Shown here in pieces: positions 13,109 through 25,285 of a stretch of DNA of 64,000 nucleotides. Position numbers and translations under genes: made by a program. Origin of the DNA: Diphasiastrum complanatum (Eukaryota > Streptophyta > Lycopodiopsida > Lycopodiales > Lycopodiaceae); contig CM055106.1 of the NCBI GenBank assembly GCA_029204225.1, forward strand, positions 19,538,149 to 19,602,148. The letters are read 5' to 3'. The notes beneath the pieces were generated by a model that worked only from the letters and a program-made list of their open reading frames with translations, had not been told where the DNA came from and ran no database searches. How positions within the stretch are numbered: the stretch's first letter is position 1; each line of letters starts with the position of its first letter.

Positions 13109-13888
13109 TATCCCTTTTAATTTTGGATGATTCCAAATCCATCTACCCAAATCTCGGGAAGGGATTCTTTCTTTCCATGTCACCCGTTCACTTCACTTCA
13201 CTTCATAGGGGATGTGATGTGCATCTCATGCACTCCACAACTAAACAAGTTTACTCGAGGATGTGATGTGCATCTCATGCACTCCATAGCTAAACAAGTG
13301 ACCCGTCCTCTCGACAACTAGTTTGTTGCATTCTTGTAGACCCATTTTGTGTTCAGTTTCTACAACCACCCATTCTTTCAATTAATCATTAACATTAGTT
13401 TCCATGAGTAAACGTGCCACATGGAAAGACACTCCTTAGAGGACGAAGAGATCACCTTCTTCATGCTCACACTCTCATGTAAAGTGTGAACTCTCATGTA
13501 GAGTGTGAAGATGAGTGACTTCGCATCCTGACTCACAAGTCAGTCATGGTGTAACAACCATCTAGTGGTGAGGGTGGTGATATCAACATCTCTCCAAGAT
13601 GGTATCATGTGTCTCCACCCTTACAGCTTTGGGATCCCACAAGTGGCATTTAGCTCAATGCATGTCCAAGTGACATTTAACTCCACCTCTCTACGAACAT
13701 GAGGGAGTGTAGTTAATTCTAATTGATATCCCTTTTAATTTTGGATGATTCCAGATTCATCCACACAAATCTCGGGAAGGGAGTCCTTCTGTGTCACCCG
13801 TTCACTTCACTAGGGATCGTGCCACATGGAAAGACACTCCTTAGAGGACGAAGAGATCACCTTCATGCTCACACTCTCATGTAAAGTG
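13109..13888 (+). repeat. Partial direct duplication of a ~170-bp composite sequence
   Basis: Block 1 (GATATCCCTTTTAATTTTGG ... TCACCCGTTCACTTCACTT) is at 13109-13200 and again at about 13724-13812. Block 2 (GTGCCACATGGAAAGACACT ... CTCATGTAAAGTGTGA) is at about 13410-13490 and 13819-13891. In the second copy the blocks are adjacent; in the first they are ~210 bp apart, with an internal TGTGATGTGCATCTCATGCA duplication between them. The copia element is inserted at the right end of the second copy. Confidence 0.85.
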
Positions 13889-15391
13889 TGATGGGGCAAG
13901 GGAGATAGGGGAACGTGAACGGAGAAAAGAGCAGGAATATTGCGGAACAGCTATCTCGTTCTAATCAGCTGCTAAATGCAAAAATAGTCTAATAGAAAGC
14001 TTATGCTAAATGTAATCACAACCTTAAGAGTTCAAATTGCCCAACAGGATCTTAAAAATTAATTCATACTCTGAAACAAGAGTACAGTCCACCGAAGATA
14101 TTAGAGATGGTTTGTATGTGGTACTACTGAAATCATATTCAATCGTGAAGTATAGTTCTAAAGTAAATGGAAGAGCGGTATGATAACGCGAGTTCCTCAG
14201 GCGTCAAAGACAGCCATCGTCTGATCAGAAACTGAGGAGTCGTAGACGTCCGTGTTCTGATCAAAGTGAGTAAACAAGCGCGATCAAACAGCAATGAAAG
14301 TGCATTCAATCACAACAAGCATTCATCTACGTTGTACATAGATAAAAACAAGTTGTTGTTATATTACACTGAAGCACGATACATAATAGCAATTACAACC
14401 AAAAATGATGCGTAATTGGGATGCTCAAACAATGTGTCTCATGGACGGAGCAACCACTAATCTGTGCTCGGACGATCTATTTATAGATTTCATTCGTGTA
14501 TTAATTACATTGAATGCTTGTCACCTAATTAGGAAAGTTGTTGTACTTGGAAGTTATGGCTTTTGTGACGACTGTACATAGCGTATACGGTCAATAATTT
14601 AGCATCGTTGACGCGGACGAGGACGTCGCTGATTCTCTCACTTCGCATTTTACGTGAAGTGGTTTTCTCTCACTTCGCGAATTTCAGGAAGTGACTGGGA
14701 ACGTTCCTCGTTCAAAATAGACGACCTTCGACATTTTTTCTCTCTTCAAGATTTTGCGAAAAAGGTAAAGGTGCCCTTGAAACAATTTAACTTATGAAAA
14801 TAGATGACATTCGGCATTTTCTCTCTCTTCGGGATTTTGCAAAAAAAGCCAAAGATGTTTAAAACATTTAAACTTTTGAACTATGAAAGTGTCGCATTTC
14901 GGGAAAATGCGAAAAAGCCGAAGCTATTGAAAACATAGTTCATTTCTGCAGAAAATCGCAACACTTAGTGTATTTCTGCAGACTATTGCGACACTTAGTG
15001 TATCTGCAGACTGTTGCGACACTTAGTGTATTTCTGCAGACTGTTGAAAAGTAATGTAAATCTGCAGACTTGTTCTAAATGTTAGTTCTTGGAAGTCCTT
15101 GAAGATGGCCAAGTCTTCAATGACTTCAAGTAATTGAACTTAACATTTGAACTTGTAATTATGACAGAATTGGTTACCCTTTGTTGGAGATCAGCCAGAA
15201 GCCCATTATAGACGTTCTTCAAATAAATTGGTTGTCTAAGTTTGTGATTCCTACAGGTATCAGATGAGCTGACGTAGAACCAAAGTTGGTTTCACCTGAC
15301 CCTAGATCAATGATCAATAAACATGTAGGGAGAATCATGAAATAGAATTAGTCATTTACAAAGGAGGAAACTGTGGGCTTAATTTTCAACA
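13889..15391 (-). repeat. 3' LTR of the copia element
   Basis: About 1.5 kb, reading TGTTGAAAATT at its start and ending CATCA on the minus strand. Its first ~780 bp on the plus strand match 19494-20272 with scattered differences. A TATA box (TATAAATAG on the minus strand, about 14476-14488) sits in a plausible U3 position. At 14930-15070 it holds a short internal repeat of TCTGCAGACTRTTGCGACAC. Confidence 0.92.
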
Positions 15392-15403
15392 GTCCCCCTT
15401 AAG
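15392..15403 (-). other. Polypurine tract of the copia element
   Basis: The minus strand reads CTTAAGGGGGAC immediately before the 3' LTR, the usual plus-strand primer position. Confidence 0.8.
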
Positions 15404-15404
15404 G

Positions 15405-18400
15405 TCACGGTTGGTGCCTTAGTATCTTCGTCAGGTTCAGCATGTTGAAGAACTTCTGGTGCTTGATCCTAGGAAGCGCTTTGGTGAAGATGTCTGCCAC
15501 CATTTTTGTTGTGGAGCGGTATTGAAGGATCACTTGCTCTGAGAAAAATTTCTCCCGAATGAAATGATACTGGATTTCTATGTGCTTGGATTTGCCATGA
15601 AATCTGGGATTCAATGACACTGAAATACAGCTCAAGTTGTCACACAGAATGGTGGTAGTATCAAATTGAGTGTGATGTAAGTCGTGAAGTAATAACCTGA
15701 ATCATACAACTTCTTTTGAAGCTTGACATGCTACGATGTACTCTGTCTCTGTCGAAGAAAGCGCAACTGATTTCTGCTTCTTTGAGTTCCACAAAATCGG
15801 TCCCCCTGCCAGATAGAAATAGAACCCAGAAATAGATTTTTTGGTAGAGACTGTTCCTCCCCATTCTGAGTCGAAGTAGTCTCGCAGGACGAGTGGGCCG
15901 ATAGCATTTCCATCATAACATAAAATGTGGTCTAAACTTCCCTTAATATATCTCATCACTCTCTTTAATGCTTTCCAATGAGAGATCCTAGGATTAGACA
16001 TGAATTGACTTAACGTGCTAACAATATATGCTAAATCTGGTCTAGTACACAACATTGCATATATTAGAGATCCGATTAGTGAATGATAAGGGTACTCGCT
16101 AAGTCGAGTGCTTCACTATCAGTCTCAGCACAAGAAGGTTTAGTCAATACTATACTTGGATCCATTGGGGTATCAATTGGTTTGCAATCAGACATATGAA
16201 AATTTTCTAAAATGCCTGCTGGCTAAGATAGATCTTCTTCTGAAGTCTATCTCTAGTAATGTGAATTCCTAACAAAGAATGAACAGCTCCTAAATCAGTC
16301 ATGTCAAATTCCTTTGACAAATCACTCTTAGTAGTGTGCAGAAGAGAAGTGTCGTTAGACAAAATAAATGCATCATCTACGTAAAGAGCTATGTGAACTG
16401 AATTGGTGCCTATATGCTTTGAATAAACATTACAGTCAGCTGAATCGTTTGCAAATCCTAGTTAAATGAGATAAGAGTTGATTCTATCGAACCATGCTCT
16501 TGTGGCCTGTTTCAGACCGTAGATTGCTTTGTGAAGCTTGCACACTTTGTGCTCTTGGCCTTTGACTTCGAATCCTTCCGGTTGGAAGGTATACAGCTCC
16601 TCTTCGACACCGTCGTTGAGAAATGTTGTCTTGACATCCATTTGGTGCATTTGGACGTTTTCCACGGCTGCTAACCCAATCAGAGTCCTGATTGACTGCA
16701 TCTTGACGATAGGACTGAAATTTTTTTGATAATTCACTCCTTGGACTTGAGTGAATCCTTTAGCCACCAACCGTGCTTTCCATTTGGCAATGAAACCATC
16801 AGAGTTGATCTTCTTCTTGAAGATCCACTTGTTGTCGATAACTCTCTTGTGAGTGGGGAAGTCGACCAGTGTCCAGGTCTGATTTGTCAAAAGTAAGTTA
16901 TACTCACTTTCCATAGCTTGTTGCCACTTCACAGCATTCTTGGAGTTAATTGCTTCGGCCAGGCTCTCTGGTTCTTCTGATGAAGTCCATAATGACTGAG
17001 ATGCATACCTCTCAGGAATTGTCCAAGTCCGTGAGGATCTGCGGACGTTGGGTTGACCAGGATGCGATGATGCTTCTTCTTGAATTTCTTCAGATCTGTT
17101 CGATCTAGTTTGGTCTGGTCTGATGACAAGTATTGTCGGCTGCTCGGCTTTTGTAGCTATAGCTGCAGGTTCTGTAGAAGGAACATCAACGTTGGAAGGG
17201 CCTATGCTATGTAAAATAGGATGAAATGATATAGCATCGTTTATCGATGGTTGTTTAAAATCATAGTATGTATGTTCTTGAGATATTACATCCCTAGAGA
17301 CAAATACTACATTGGTGGATGGATCATAAACTTTATAAGCTTTATGTTCATCAAGATAGCCAATGAGAATACATTTATTTGTCCTATAATCTAGCTTTTT
17401 CCTAAGCTGCTTAGGAATGTGAACAAAACATATACAACCAAAAGTTTTGAAATGGTTGACACTAGGCTTGTGCCCATGCCAAACTTCATGAGGAGTCTTG
17501 TTGTTGACGACTTTGGTGTTGGATCTATTTTGCACGTAACAGGCTGTGGCAGTAGCTTCTACCCAGAACTTCACAAGTAGGTTTGCTTTTAATGTAGCAT
17601 GGATCTAGCTAAGTTGAAAAGAGTTCGATTCTTCCTTTATGCATTCCCGTTCTATTGAGGTGAATAGGAAGTGGTGAACTGTCTTCTAATACCATGTTCA
17701 GCCATATAGTCAAACATCTCATTCGAGATGTATTCGCCGCCGCCGTCAGTTCGGAGTACTTTCACTTTCCTAGACGTTTGTGTCTCAGCCATGGCCTTGA
17801 ATCTTTTGAAGCATTCAAAGGCTTCAGATTTGTGCTTAATGAACATGGTTGTAGACCATCTAGAGTAATCATCTATGAAAGTGCTAAAATGGATTGCATC
17901 TCCTAATGACGGAGTTGGCATTGGACCACAGAGATCACTATGTACAAGATCTAATACATGCTTTGTTTTGATGGAGTGTGATTTTGAAAACTTGCTTCTA
18001 GTGTGCTTCCCATAGATGCATGATTCACAAAAGAAAGATTTCCTATCTAATGAAGACGGGAAATTCAAACCATCAACTAAATTATTACAACGTATATAAG
18101 AAAGTGATCTTGAATTCACGTGTCCAAATCAACTATGCCACAGAACATCACTATCGTTTACATTTTTATTAGAGATACTAGCTAACGCAACTGAATCAGA
18201 GAGTACGTAAAGATTTTCGACTCTAGTGCATGTAGTCAGAGTAGTATCTTCCTCGAGTATTGTACACTGCTCAGATGAGATAGTAACAGCGTAGCCCTCA
18301 TCAGTTATCTTAGAGACTGATAATAGGTTCTTTGACAACTGAGGAACATGAAGTACGTTAGGAACATAAATAGACAGATCGTTGTTGAAGCTGATCTTCA

Positions 18401-18545
18401 TTGCTCCTTTGCCTTACACGCATATGGTGCTAGAATCTCCGAAGTAGATCAATTGGTCTCTCCGTAAATCATTCCTTGCGAGAGGTCATGTGTTGGGTAG
18501 CGCCGATGTCCAGGTACCAGCTATCACAGTCTTCGCTGCTACTAT
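15405..18545 (-). pseudogene. copia pol: protease, integrase, RT, RNase H
   Basis: On the minus strand the order is as follows. Protease: WYLDIGATQHMT near 18500, where copia elements usually have DSGA; a stop follows shortly after. GAG-pre-integrase: HVPQLSKNLLSVSK near 18340 and a CESC..GK block near 18030. Integrase core: FIDDYSRW and RTDGGGEY, with the catalytic Glu codon near 17630 turned into a stop. RT: 16462-16870, with YVDDA near 16383 retained. RNase H: 15405-16055 (SSTETEY and VADIFTKALP). At least four stops or frameshifts separate the open blocks (15405-15635, 15702-16055, 16462-17574, 17652-18119, 18129-18401). Confidence 0.92.
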
Positions 18546-18606
18546 AAGCCATTAACAAATGTGTATCTTACTCCTTAAATTCTGCCGTGTTGGAGGAGTC
18601 TGGTTG

Positions 18607-19426
18607 CTACTGCCGTTGTTGCTTCTTTGTCTCGTTGTAGATCCTGATGCGACACTCCTTGATGTCGTGATTAGCTCTTTTGTAATATCTGTAGAAAAGC
18701 TTCTTGTGCGATCCACCATGCTCACCTTTAGTGTGAGGCTTCTGTTGTTGCTGCTGCACTTGATTCTTGCCCTTGGAATAGTCTTTCTTCTTGGTGTACA
18801 GGGCCATGGATTTGTCTTTGATAGACAGGCCACTGGCCTTTCTTCACATTTCTTCTTGATGAAGATGATCGATCACCTTTTGAAGAGTGAGGTCGGGTTG
18901 TGTGGAGATCATCACCACAAAGTGCTCATAGGACTTTGGAAGAGAAGAAAGCAAGGTCATAACGACATCATCATCTTGAATACAACATCCTACAACTAAT
19001 AATTGATCTAACAGGGACTTGAAGTTGTTGATGTGAGAAGTGATAGCAGTAGAATCAGGCATGCTAAGAGTAAAGAACTTCCTTCTAAGATGTAATCTTG
19101 TGGTTACATTGTGAGTCTCATAAAGACTTGATAGCAAGTCCAGTGCTTCCTTAGAGGTTTTGCACGTGGTAACATGAGATATTTGGAAGTCAGCCAAATT
19201 AAAGTGTGATACATGCTAGGGCCTTCTGATCTTCGATCCTTCAGGCCTTTGCTTGATCACCATCTTCTGGTTTCAAGTCTGAACCTTCTACTACATCCCA
19301 AAGATCTCTATCTATCAACATCATTCTAAGTTTTAACTTCCAAATGTAGAAGTTAGAACCATTGAACTTGTCAATGACTCTAGCTTCACTGAGTGATGAA
19401 TATGAGGAGCTACCTATATAAGTCAT
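18607..19426 (-). pseudogene. copia gag (UBN2 type), broken
   Basis: Gag likely starts at MTYIGSSS (19426), followed by NFYIWKLKLRMML and, after a stop and frameshift near 19200-19240, by the EALDLLSSLYETHN / LLSSLPKSYEHFV blocks typical of the UBN2 gag domain. The nucleocapsid end (18607-18807) keeps the NHDIKEC tail of the CCHC knuckle, but the two leading cysteines are replaced (FYRYYKRANH), so nucleic-acid binding is probably lost. Confidence 0.88.
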
Positions 19427-19471
19427 GATAACAGTATACAAATAGAACAAAGTTAATCTCTCAGTTTATTT

Positions 19472-19493
19472 GAACTAAGTTCTGATATCAATC
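19472..19493 (-). other. Primer binding site (tRNA-iMet type), diverged
   Basis: On the minus strand, TTGATATCAGAACTTAG follows the 5' LTR and resembles the TGGTATCAGAGC site used by copia elements, with three substitutions in the core. Confidence 0.78.
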
Positions 19494-20272
19494 TGATGGG
19501 ACAAGGGAGATAGAAGAACGTGAATGGAGAAGAGAGCAGGAATATTGCGGAACGGCTCTCCTATTGTAATCAACTGCTAAATGCAAAAATAGTCTAATAG
19601 GCAACTTATGCTAAATGTAATCACTGTCTTAAGAGTTCTAATTGCCCAACAGGATCTTAAAAAAAAATTCATACTCTGAAACAAGAGTACAGTCCACCAA
19701 AGAGAATAGAGCTGGTTTGTATGTGGTACTACTAAAATCAAATTCAATCGTGAAGTATAGTTTTGAAGTAAATGGAAGAGCAGTATGATACCGCGAGTTC
19801 CTCAAGCATCAAAGACAGCCATCATCTGATCAGAAGCTGAGGAGTCGTAGACGTCCGTGTTCTAATTAGAGTGAGTAAGCAAGCGCGATCAAATAGCAAT
19901 GAAAGTGCATTCAATCACAACAAGCATTCATCTACGTTGTACATAGATAAAAGCAAGTTGCTGCTATATTACGCTGAAGCACAATACAAAATAACAATTA
20001 CAAGCAAAAATGATATTGGCATAATTGGGATGCCCAAACAATGTGTCTCATGGATGGAGCAAGTACTAATATGTGCTCGGATGATCTATTTATAGATTTC
20101 ATCCGTGTATTAATTGCATTGAATGCTTGTCACTTAATTAGGAAGGTCGTTGTACTTGGAAGTATATGACTTTTGTAACGACTATACATAGTGTATACGG
20201 TCAATAATTTAGCATCGTTGACGCTGACGAGGACGTCGATGATTCTCTCACTTCGCATTTTACGTGAAGTGA
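19494..20272 (-). repeat. Truncated 5' LTR of the copia element
   Basis: Matches the first ~780 bp of 13889-15391 and stops at the shared TTACGTGAAGTG. On the minus strand this keeps the end of U3 with its TATA box plus R-U5, and loses the upstream ~720 bp. Confidence 0.92.
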
Positions 20273-20884
20273 CCAAGTATGCAAACTCCATAAAGCTTTC
20301 TATGGTCTAAAACAATCATCCATAGCGTGGTTCCATCGAATAAACACGTTCCTAATCGATCATGGATTTGGACCAAGCTCTGCAGACTATAACATTTATT
20401 TCAAAGTTGTCAACCAGTTCTTTGTCATCATCACACTTTACGTCGATAATACATTGTTGTTCAGGAACGATATCAAGCTGACAGAGGATACCAAGAGGAT
20501 TTTGTTGCAAGAATTTGAGATGACAGATCTAGGCACATTATTGTCTCGGGAGTCAGATCCACAAAGACAAAAATAAAAGGCTTTTCTAAGGACCCAAGAT
20601 TAAAGTTATCAAAGGAGCAGTGTCCTCAAACTAATGAGAAAATAGAAGAAATGAATCCGTACCAGTCAATCATAAGATCCCTGATGTATGTTATGATCTT
20701 GACCAGACCTAATCTCGCATACGTCATCAGCTGTTTAATCCAATACATGGCTAACCCTATTATGGTCCATTGGAAACCTCTTTTAAGAGTTATCAAATAT
20801 GTACGAGCTACCATCGACCTATGCATCCGATACGGGGATGTCGATCCATCCGATATCCATATGCTTCATGGATATGCATATTGA
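20273..20884 (+). pseudogene. Ty1/copia RT-RNase H fragment
   Basis: Plus-strand reading gives CKLHKAFYGLKQSS, AWFHRINTFL, a decayed active-site block TLYVDNTLL (YVDD changed to YVDN), and then the RNase H lead-in TRPNLAYVISCLIQYMANP. It resembles the RT of the neighbouring minus-strand element but lies in the opposite orientation. At least three frame breaks are present. The left edge abuts the truncated LTR exactly. Confidence 0.88.
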
Positions 20885-20931
20885 ATGACTGCTTTAATGC
20901 AAGAATAGGAGGTCAATAGCTCAATATAGGT

Positions 20932-21208
20932 TGCATGGGGATCCTAGGGAGAATATTCTCTCTCTCATGAGGAGAATATGTCCATTGGAAACTCGCCCAT
21001 CCTCCTATTGGAAATTCAATTTCTTGAGTCTGTTCCTCCTCCTCTCTCTTGGGTTCTTCACTATGGCTTGGGGGCTAGGTCCAAGAGGAAACTCTAGGAG
21101 GGCTCTAGGTTTGGATGGGTGGTTTTGCTCCACAAATGTCCTTTTGGTTGTTTTGCAACAGGATTTAGTCAGATCTTCATTTGGTGATCCTTTCAGTGGT
21201 ATCAGAGC
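20932..21208 (+). repeat. Possible short LTR followed by an iMet primer binding site
   Basis: A perfect TGGTATCAGAGC lies at 21197-21208, one base after a CA that could end an LTR (21195). A TG at 20932 could start it, giving ~264 bp, but no second LTR copy was found to confirm the left end. Confidence 0.45.
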
Positions 21209-24200
21209 TATGGATTTGCATCAATCGGAAGGTGGAGCTACTTCTTGTATTTTATCAATTTTTGTGGATTTCTCCTTGCATGTTACTTCCAGGTGGTGGA
21301 ATTGATCTCCAAGTAGGTGGCTTCTCTGAATTTGGTGTACTTTCAATCTAAAGATCATAATTATGGGCTTTCTCCATAGTTTTTGAAGGAAATCAAAGGA
21401 TTTTTTATGGTTTTAGTGAATTTTTCACCTAGAATTGAAGTTTTTTGCTTGAAACTGATCATAGGTACTGGTCTAGTACGTTTTCCAGATTGTACTTGAT
21501 ATTTTACAGCCATTATTGATTGGATCTAATGATTGCATGATGTTGGAATAGTCAAAAGGTGGATTAGATAGTGATTTTGGACCAAAAATTGGGGGTTTTT
21601 GGACATAAATGGCCTATAAAAACCATGTTTGACTAGAATCAAAACTTTTGGTGCTTGCATGCACTGGATTTATAGGGATTTGAATCTGATTGCACGAATT
21701 TGTGGATTTTTCCCACAAATTTTGGTCGAAATTGGTCAAAAACCAAGGTTTTTTTAATGTTTTTTGGAGTAATTTTGGGGTAGATCTCAAAATTCTCAGC
21801 CAAGACTTGGTATAATCGTTTTGAGAGATGTAATGAAGCTGTCTCTGATCTTTCATGAAGTTTGGAAGGGATTAGACACCATTAGGGGGCTCAAAATACC
21901 AAAAATTAGTGTATTTTTTTGATGATTTTTGAGTATGAATACCTCTCAATTGGGGGTCTGAACCTGTTGATTCTTGTTACAAGATTAAAGATATGATGGA
22001 TTGTGTCTGTTTTGAGCCATCATGCATCCAATTTGGATAGGTGAGCATTCGACACCATCATGTTGAAGTTTTGCTTGTTAAAGGAGGCCAAAAATGCATT
22101 TTTTGCATGATCTGAGCTTATGATTGTTTTCTGGACATGTTAGAAGCTTCTATGCCTCTCTAATGAACCTTAGTAGAGTGCTTGTAACGATGTGTTTTTT
22201 GAAGATTCCTCTCCACAAAAGTGCGCCCTCCTACCTGTTTTTCATTCATTTATTGTTCGCACGTGTGAAGCCAGGGGTGCAGGGTGATGTGGCAATTGCC
22301 TTGTAGACCCACTCTCCCTCTGTACTGTGCTTTACAGTGACCAATTTGGTGTCATGTAGAGAAAGTTATGGCTGTCGGAAGTTTGGCAATTTTTGAACTA
22401 AAATTTGCAAAATTTTCGAAATATTCTGATGCATGCATGCTTGTAATTTAGTGTAGTGCTTGTCTGCTGATGAAAATGTATGGATAGACCTGTATTCATG
22501 CATGGATGCATGTTGCATGCATAATTAGTAGATTGATCAGAAGATTTCTTGCATGAAGCTATTTTTGGCAATTCTAGATCAAAAAGCAGATTTCCTAGTG
22601 GCTAGGCTAATTATGTGATTTTTTTTCGTCTTTTTGAAAAAAATCAGTGCATGTCGAGTTTTGATATGTGACAGTGCCAGTGAATTTGATAAATCGATCA
22701 TTTTAATCTACTTTCACATTTGGTCCATTTTGAACTGATTTTATGAATCCCAGTGCTAATTTCCCAGTTTCTTGGCAAGTTACATAAAAATTAATTTTTT
22801 GGAAATCACTGCATGTCATGTAGGATGCATGCCAGATTTTTCATAATCCTTCCAATATGAGATGGTGATTGTGAAACTGTCAAGTCGATGTTTGGTCGAT
22901 TTTCACAGTTTAGGTCCATATTGAATGGAATTTGAAAATCCTAGTTTACGTAAAATTTGAAGAAACCATGGACGTTATCGATTTGTTTCAATTCTTTGGT
23001 TATCGATCAAACAGAAATGACTTATAAAGTGAATGATCTTGCTGAGTTGAAATCAGTCGAGTATTAAGATCACTTTAACCTTCACTTTTAGTTGAAGATT
23101 TTGTGAATCTGTTAATTAAGGAGCATTTCTTGTTCTGGGGATCAATAAGGACCAAGAATAATGTAAATCTAGTAGAACAGTTTTATGCTGGTCTGTAAGG
23201 GGATTTGCTAGGGATTAAGTGCGGCACTTAATGAACAAATCAAAATTGTCAAGGAGATAGTGCTAAAGTTAGCGATACCAAATTGAACTTTTTCCTAGTA
23301 CAAATTTGGGGTTTTGTTAACTTGAACTATTTTTGGAAGGGGGGAAAAGAGTGGAAGTCTGATATGTAGATGATTGATGGTCTTAATGATCCAATTATTT
23401 AATTTACATTCAATTCCTGAAGTATAACTAATTGCAAGAGAGAATAAAATTGAGAATTATTTAAGAAGACTGCCTCTGGGAATTTGGATTCCTTTTCTCC
23501 AGTGTGAATTACAATTTCGAGAATTCGAAGATTCTAAGAGAAAAGTGGTGGCAAGACTGATAATCCATTTATGAAACCATCTCTGTTTTGTAATTGGATT
23601 TGGATCTTGCAAAGTAATGCGGATAGAAGGTGTTCCATACAAGAATCTAGTAATTTGGATTCTTTTCAGTTATAGAGTATTTCTCTATAATGACAGTAAC
23701 AACCAAGAGAGTTCTAACCTGTTAAAAGAATTAAGTTCTTTTTACCGATTCTAGAATAGATATTGGATATCTAGGATAGTATGAGATTTGGTTTTGTTGA
23801 GATCTGATATCTCATTAATTAAAAAATATGGAAGCACTTAAATCTATTTCTCTATTTTATTAGACCTCTACTCTTTAGAAATTTCTTAATACTTGACAAT
23901 TGGATTGAGATTCATATAATTCTTTCCAGTGTAGAACTCTGTTCTGAAGGACTGTTATAATTATATGAAATTGTACTTCCATATAAGATTTTTGAATATG
24001 GCTCGAAACTTAGGTTTCTTGAACCCTAACGTTAGTCTCTATTTGATAATTGATTATTGAGAGATAATATTTCTATCATTCGAGATAAGATATTCTACGA
24101 TTCTGAGGAAAAAGTCATGTTTGTAATAGTATTGGATACTCATTATTGACTTTTTCCAATCTTTGATATCTTATACATTGTCTCCTAGGAACTTTTAAAT

Positions 24201-25144
24201 TGAAATTATGGAATTTCTTTTTTAAAAGGGGGGAAGAAAAGATAGGAATAAGTCTTTCGAGGAATCAGCCAGTTGCATTGATTTTGAAAAAAAATCTTGT
24301 ATGTGTGCAATGGTAGAACTATCCAGTTTGAAATAGACAAACTCTCTAAGTGATTATTTTGAGTAATCTGGAACTAGATGAGTTTTGGGATTATTGAGCT
24401 ATGAGATATTCATTAATATGGGAAGTAGTGGTAAAGATTAAATTAAGATTCACTGATTGTTACCAAGTACCATTTTGATATGGATTGGATCAGTGGAATA
24501 AAACTTTAATCTTAACTCTATGTCCAAAGATGTCTGTATGAGTTAGGCTAATCTTGGTTTGTATGCTAAGATATGTTGTAGGCTAATTGGTAGAAAGAAT
24601 TTTGTTAATAAGAGTTATATGGTTGGAAAACTTCTGATGTGGAGTTATTCACTTCAAAGATTTCCCAGATATCTTATTTACTCATGAGAAATAGAGCTCT
24701 TTAGTAGCTGAGTTGCAAGATTCTCAGTGAATTATGTGAGTAACATATGCATATTGTGTATATCTGTCAATTTATAGCCTATGTTTATGTATAGGAACAT
24801 AGTTGGATAACTTGCTTATGTACATCTTAATCTTGTAGATCTACTATGTGTTTCCTATGTACTTAGTTTATATCGTATACTTAAACTAGTTAGAGTGCAT
24901 AGACATATGAACAAGTAATATGTGGAACAGTTACTTGCAGGTTAATGTCTCTTTCTGTGGAAAGGATAATTCATTAACTTATTTATGGTTTGGAAGAAGA
25001 TCTAAATGTCGTGTTATACATGTATAATTGAAATTTGCACATAGACATTTAAGATTTCTGAATCATTTACAATTGACTTGAGTAATTGGATTACTCCTAA
25101 TTAGAAGTTAATCGGATAAATAAGCAGTGTGAAGAGAATTCATC
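21209..25144 (+). other. ~3.9 kb non-coding, possibly a LARD-like internal region
   Basis: No coding domain was found on either strand across this AT-rich stretch, which follows a canonical copia primer site. Two PPT-like purine runs occur (GGAAGGGGGGAAAAGAG near 23335; AAAAGGGGGGAAGAAAAG near 24225). This would fit a large non-autonomous retrotransposon derivative, but without a matching 3' LTR the call stays tentative. The right edge is where homology to the gypsy family begins. Confidence 0.35.
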
Positions 25145-25285
25145 GGGGATGGATTTCCCCGATCCTACCAGATCTGGCTGAATCTTGATGGATTTAGCTT
25201 GATTTGGCTTGATCTCCTTAGATCTAGCGGTAATGGCTGAGCAGATAAGCTTTTTGTAACATGCCACCCCCAATCTAGATCTGTC

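Larger units (their letters stand above)
13889..20272 (-). mobile_element. Ty1/copia retrotransposon, 5' LTR truncated, decayed
   Basis: Minus-strand element with a complete 3' LTR (13889-15391), a polypurine tract, gag-PR-INT-RT-RH, a PBS resembling the 3' end of tRNA-iMet, and a 5' LTR (19494-20272) that has lost its U3 side. The domain order PR-INT-RT-RH shows copia type. The 3' LTR is TG...CA bounded and fits the left junction at 13889. The right end is cut at 20272, where a plus-strand copia scrap begins, so a target-site duplication cannot be tested. Stops, frameshifts and lost catalytic residues show it is defective. Confidence 0.93.

Noticed and set aside
18559-18999. 146-codon Leu-rich plus-strand frame resembling a membrane protein
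   Set aside because: Antisense to the Gln/Lys-rich gag C-terminus of the copia element; Leu richness comes from reading CAG/CAA codons backwards.
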